Assembly (NCBI GenBank): GCA_045540275.1
Contig: JAZQGX010000210.1
Coordinates: forward strand, 1 to 6,098
Length of the DNA: 6,098 nucleotides
From: RGIG8368 sp045540275
Lineage (GTDB): Bacteria; Verrucomicrobiota; Kiritimatiellia; RFP12; UBA1067
Direction: 5' to 3'
The notes beneath the pieces are model-generated. The model had not been told where the DNA came from. It ran no database searches and saw nothing but the letters and a program-made list of their open reading frames with translations. This document shows positions 4,679-6,098 of this stretch, one piece after another (within the stretch, counting starts at the first letter, position 1; each line of letters starts with the position of its first letter). A program made the translations under genes and the position numbers.

Positions 4679-5631
4679 TGAACACGCTCACGCACAGCAT
4701 GATGCAATGCTTCCAAGACTGCCGCCAAAAGTATCAATACCGCTATGTCGATGAAATCGTGCCTGTCACGTCGTCAGATGCGCTTTACTTCGGCTCCGCC
4801 GTGCACCTCGGCCTCGAATCGTGGTTCAAATACGGCATCAAAGACGCCGCGCTGTTGGCCATCGAATGCCAGAACATGCCCGAGCCAGAAATCATCCGCG
4901 CCAAGGTATTGCTCGAAAAATACATCGAGCAATAGTCCCCCGAACAGTTCGAAGCCGTCGAAGTCGAATACGAGTTCAGCTCGCCGATCCGCAACCCGGC
5001 GACAAATCGCAGCTCAAAAGTCTGGCGCCTGCGCGGCAAAGTCGACGGCCTTGTCCGATACAAAGGGGAGCTGTTCATCCTCGAGCACAAGACGACATCG
5101 AAATGTGACGGCGCATATATCGACCGCATCCTCATCGACAGCCAGATTGCCACCTATGCCAGCGCCATCGAGAGCGTGATCCGCGAGCCTGTCGCTGGCG
5201 CCATTTACGACATCCTGGTCAAACCGCAGACCAGATTTAAGGAAGGAGAAACAGATGAAGAGTTTGAAGCCCGCAAAGCCGCGCTTATCGCCAAATCAAA
5301 GACCGGCACATCAAAAGCTCAAAAGCAGGAACGCGAGACTGCGGAACAGTTCCGCGCCCGTGTCCTTGCAGACATCACGCCTGACAACTTTCGCCGTGAG
5401 ATCGTGCGGTTTGAACCCGGCGACCTTCGAGATCATCAGGCTGAACTGTGGCATATCGCCAAGGCGATGCATAAGCCGGCAATTTTTAAAAACACAGGCA
5501 ACTGCACCAAATTCAGCGGATGTCCCTACCTCAATTTGTGCCGTGCCAAAGGCGACCTCGCATGCTGCGAAGGCATCTACGAGCACAGACGCGCACACGA
5601 AGAACTGACTGAAGAGGCTGACCATGTATGA
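4675..5631 (+). pseudogene. Cas4/AddB-like PD-(D/E)XK nuclease with an in-frame amber codon
   Basis: 318 codons from ATG 4675 (or 4678); AGGAG (4661-4665) lies nine bases upstream and the start overlaps the Bro-N stop. Motifs run in order: SMMQCFQDCRQKYQYRYV with C12/C16, GSAVHLGLESWF with H44, LRGKVDGLV with D124, LFILEHKTTSK with E137-x-K139, SQIATYASAI with Q157/Y161, and C277-x5-C283-x5-C289 near the C-terminus. This is the layout of a 4Fe-4S RecB/Cas4/AddB-type DNA exonuclease. Codon 87 is TAG (4933-4935, context CAA TAG TCC), yet the same frame continues with all catalytic motifs to TGA 5629-5631. Normal stopping would yield an 86-aa fragment without active site. The next in-frame start candidate, GTG 5176, lies past the catalytic core. 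It is either a nonsense mutation, a sequence error, or amber suppression. The full-length function is clear; its present activity is not. Confidence 0.82.
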
Positions 5632-5761
5632 CGATGACCTTGAACCCGATATTTCCGAGCTCTTTTACAATCCCTACACAGGCGCGGACGAATTCGAACC
5701 CTACACTTACGAAGACGACGATTGGGAAAACGAACTAGATTGGGAGACTGACGATGATTGA
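5624..5761 (+). CDS. 45-aa extremely acidic protein with no basic residues
   Basis: Twenty of 45 residues are Asp or Glu, and there is no Lys, Arg or His, giving a net charge near -20. Aromatics are frequent (four Tyr, three Phe, two Trp), for example SELFYNPYTG and DDDWENELDW. GAAGAGG (5611-5617) lies six bases before the ATG. The gene overlaps both neighbours by 8 nt (5624-5631, 5754-5761). An alternative start at 5628 in another frame gives a neutral peptide ending in TAG with poorer spacing. I recognise no family. Such composition is typical of DNA-mimic proteins such as phage Ocr or some anti-CRISPRs, but it is also seen in flexible acidic tails of single-strand-binding partners. Function is inference only. 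Confidence 0.65.
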   Translation: MYDDDLEPDISELFYNPYTGADEFEPYTYEDDDWENELDWETDDD

Positions 5762-6098
5762 ACTGCCGAAAACCAAGACCAAACCACAATTCACCATGAG
5801 CAAACTGTCGATGCTGCTTTACGGCGCGCCAAAGATCGGCAAATCGACCTTCTGCAGCCGCGCCCAGGATGCCCTGTTCGTGGCCACCGAACCCGGCCTG
5901 AACCATCTCGAAGTGGCGAGCGTCCAGGTCAACACATGGCGCGAGTTTCTCGAGACGATGGCGCTTCTGGCCAGAGGCGGTCATAGCTTCAAGATCCTCG
6001 TCATCGACACGATCGACAAGCTCTGCGACTTCTGTGACATCGAAATCTGCGACAACGCCAAAGTCCAGACGCTTGGCGACATGGGCTATGGCAAAGGC
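5754..6098 (+). CDS. P-loop ATPase, AAA_24/Sak4-like, 5' part only
   Basis: The window ends inside this gene; 115 codons are present. The ATG at 5754 has GGGAG (5742-5746) seven bases upstream and overlaps the previous stop. Walker A is LLYGAPKIGKST (G24 to T32) and Walker B is KILVIDTID with D85. Between them lies FVATEPGLNHLEV, in the pattern of phage nucleotide-binding proteins of the AAA_24 (RecA-like) group, some of which (Sak4) promote single-strand annealing and recombination. Next to two RecB/Cas4-like nucleases, it fits a phage recombination or replication-initiation module. Without the C-terminus, a DnaB- or RecA-like alternative cannot be fully ruled out. Confidence 0.85.
   Translation, partial: MIELPKTKTKPQFTMSKLSMLLYGAPKIGKSTFCSRAQDALFVATEPGLNHLEVASVQVNTWREFLETMALLARGGHSFKILVIDTIDKLCDFCDIEICDNAKVQTLGDMGYGKG

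Noticed and set aside
5628..5737. Alternative ATGA-overlap frame starting at 5628 instead of the acidic protein
   Set aside because: Ends in TAG well before the next gene and has a longer, less suitable ribosome-site spacing; the 5624 frame runs into the next start like its neighbours.
5577..5984. 135-codon minus-strand open frame
   Set aside because: Opposite the P-loop ATPase and acidic protein genes, low-complexity His/Arg composition, no ribosome site.
1..6098. CRISPR array, tRNA, rRNA or insertion sequence
   Set aside because: No regularly spaced repeats, cloverleaf, rRNA-like stretch or transposase was seen on either strand.

Overview
The window looks like the immunity and early region of a temperate phage or prophage in a bacterium of medium G+C content. 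Support comes from a leftward module divergent from a long rightward operon, small overlapping genes with strong AGGAG-type ribosome sites, a Bro-N antirepressor-like protein, RecB/Cas4-type nucleases and a Sak4/AAA_24-like ATPase. No integrase, capsid or tRNA gene is visible. The host cannot be named from this sequence; a Firmicute or Negativicute would fit, but this is a guess.

Left part (1-1652, minus strand): a two-gene unit encodes an XRE-ImmA/IrrE metalloprotease fusion followed, with a 4-nt overlap, by a PIN-domain protein of DUF4411 type. It closes with a clear rho-independent terminator at 65-89. The pair resembles known Xre-COG2856/PIN toxin-antitoxin-like units and occupies the position of a phage lysogeny module.

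Control region (about 1653-1844): the leftward promoter candidate lies in a perfect 10-bp inverted repeat. A good rightward promoter (TTGACC-17-TATATC) has one 21-bp repeat covering its spacer and -10 box. A near-identical copy lies exactly 33 bp upstream. This has the geometry of a repressor-controlled switch.

The first rightward gene (1845-2173) is a HigA/HTH_37-type XRE regulator split between two frames. The -1 shift falls on an A6 run followed, after 8 nt, by a 9-bp hairpin. This is either programmed frameshifting or a 1-nt loss. A strong terminator (2209-2247) and a leader with three consecutive hairpins (2300-2388) separate it from the main operon.

Main operon (2410-6098 and beyond): two unknown small proteins, a compact PD-(D/E)XK protein, a 40-aa membrane peptide, a 64-aa unknown, a Bro-N protein with an AT-rich internal island, a larger Cas4/AddB-like PD-(D/E)XK protein with an in-frame amber codon, a 45-aa protein with no basic residue, and the start of a P-loop ATPase. 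From 3018 on, every junction is a 4- or 8-nt overlap, so the genes are probably translationally coupled. The nucleases and ATPase suggest a DNA recombination or replication module. The frame interruption and the amber codon mean that either the prophage is decaying, the sequence has errors, or recoding is used.
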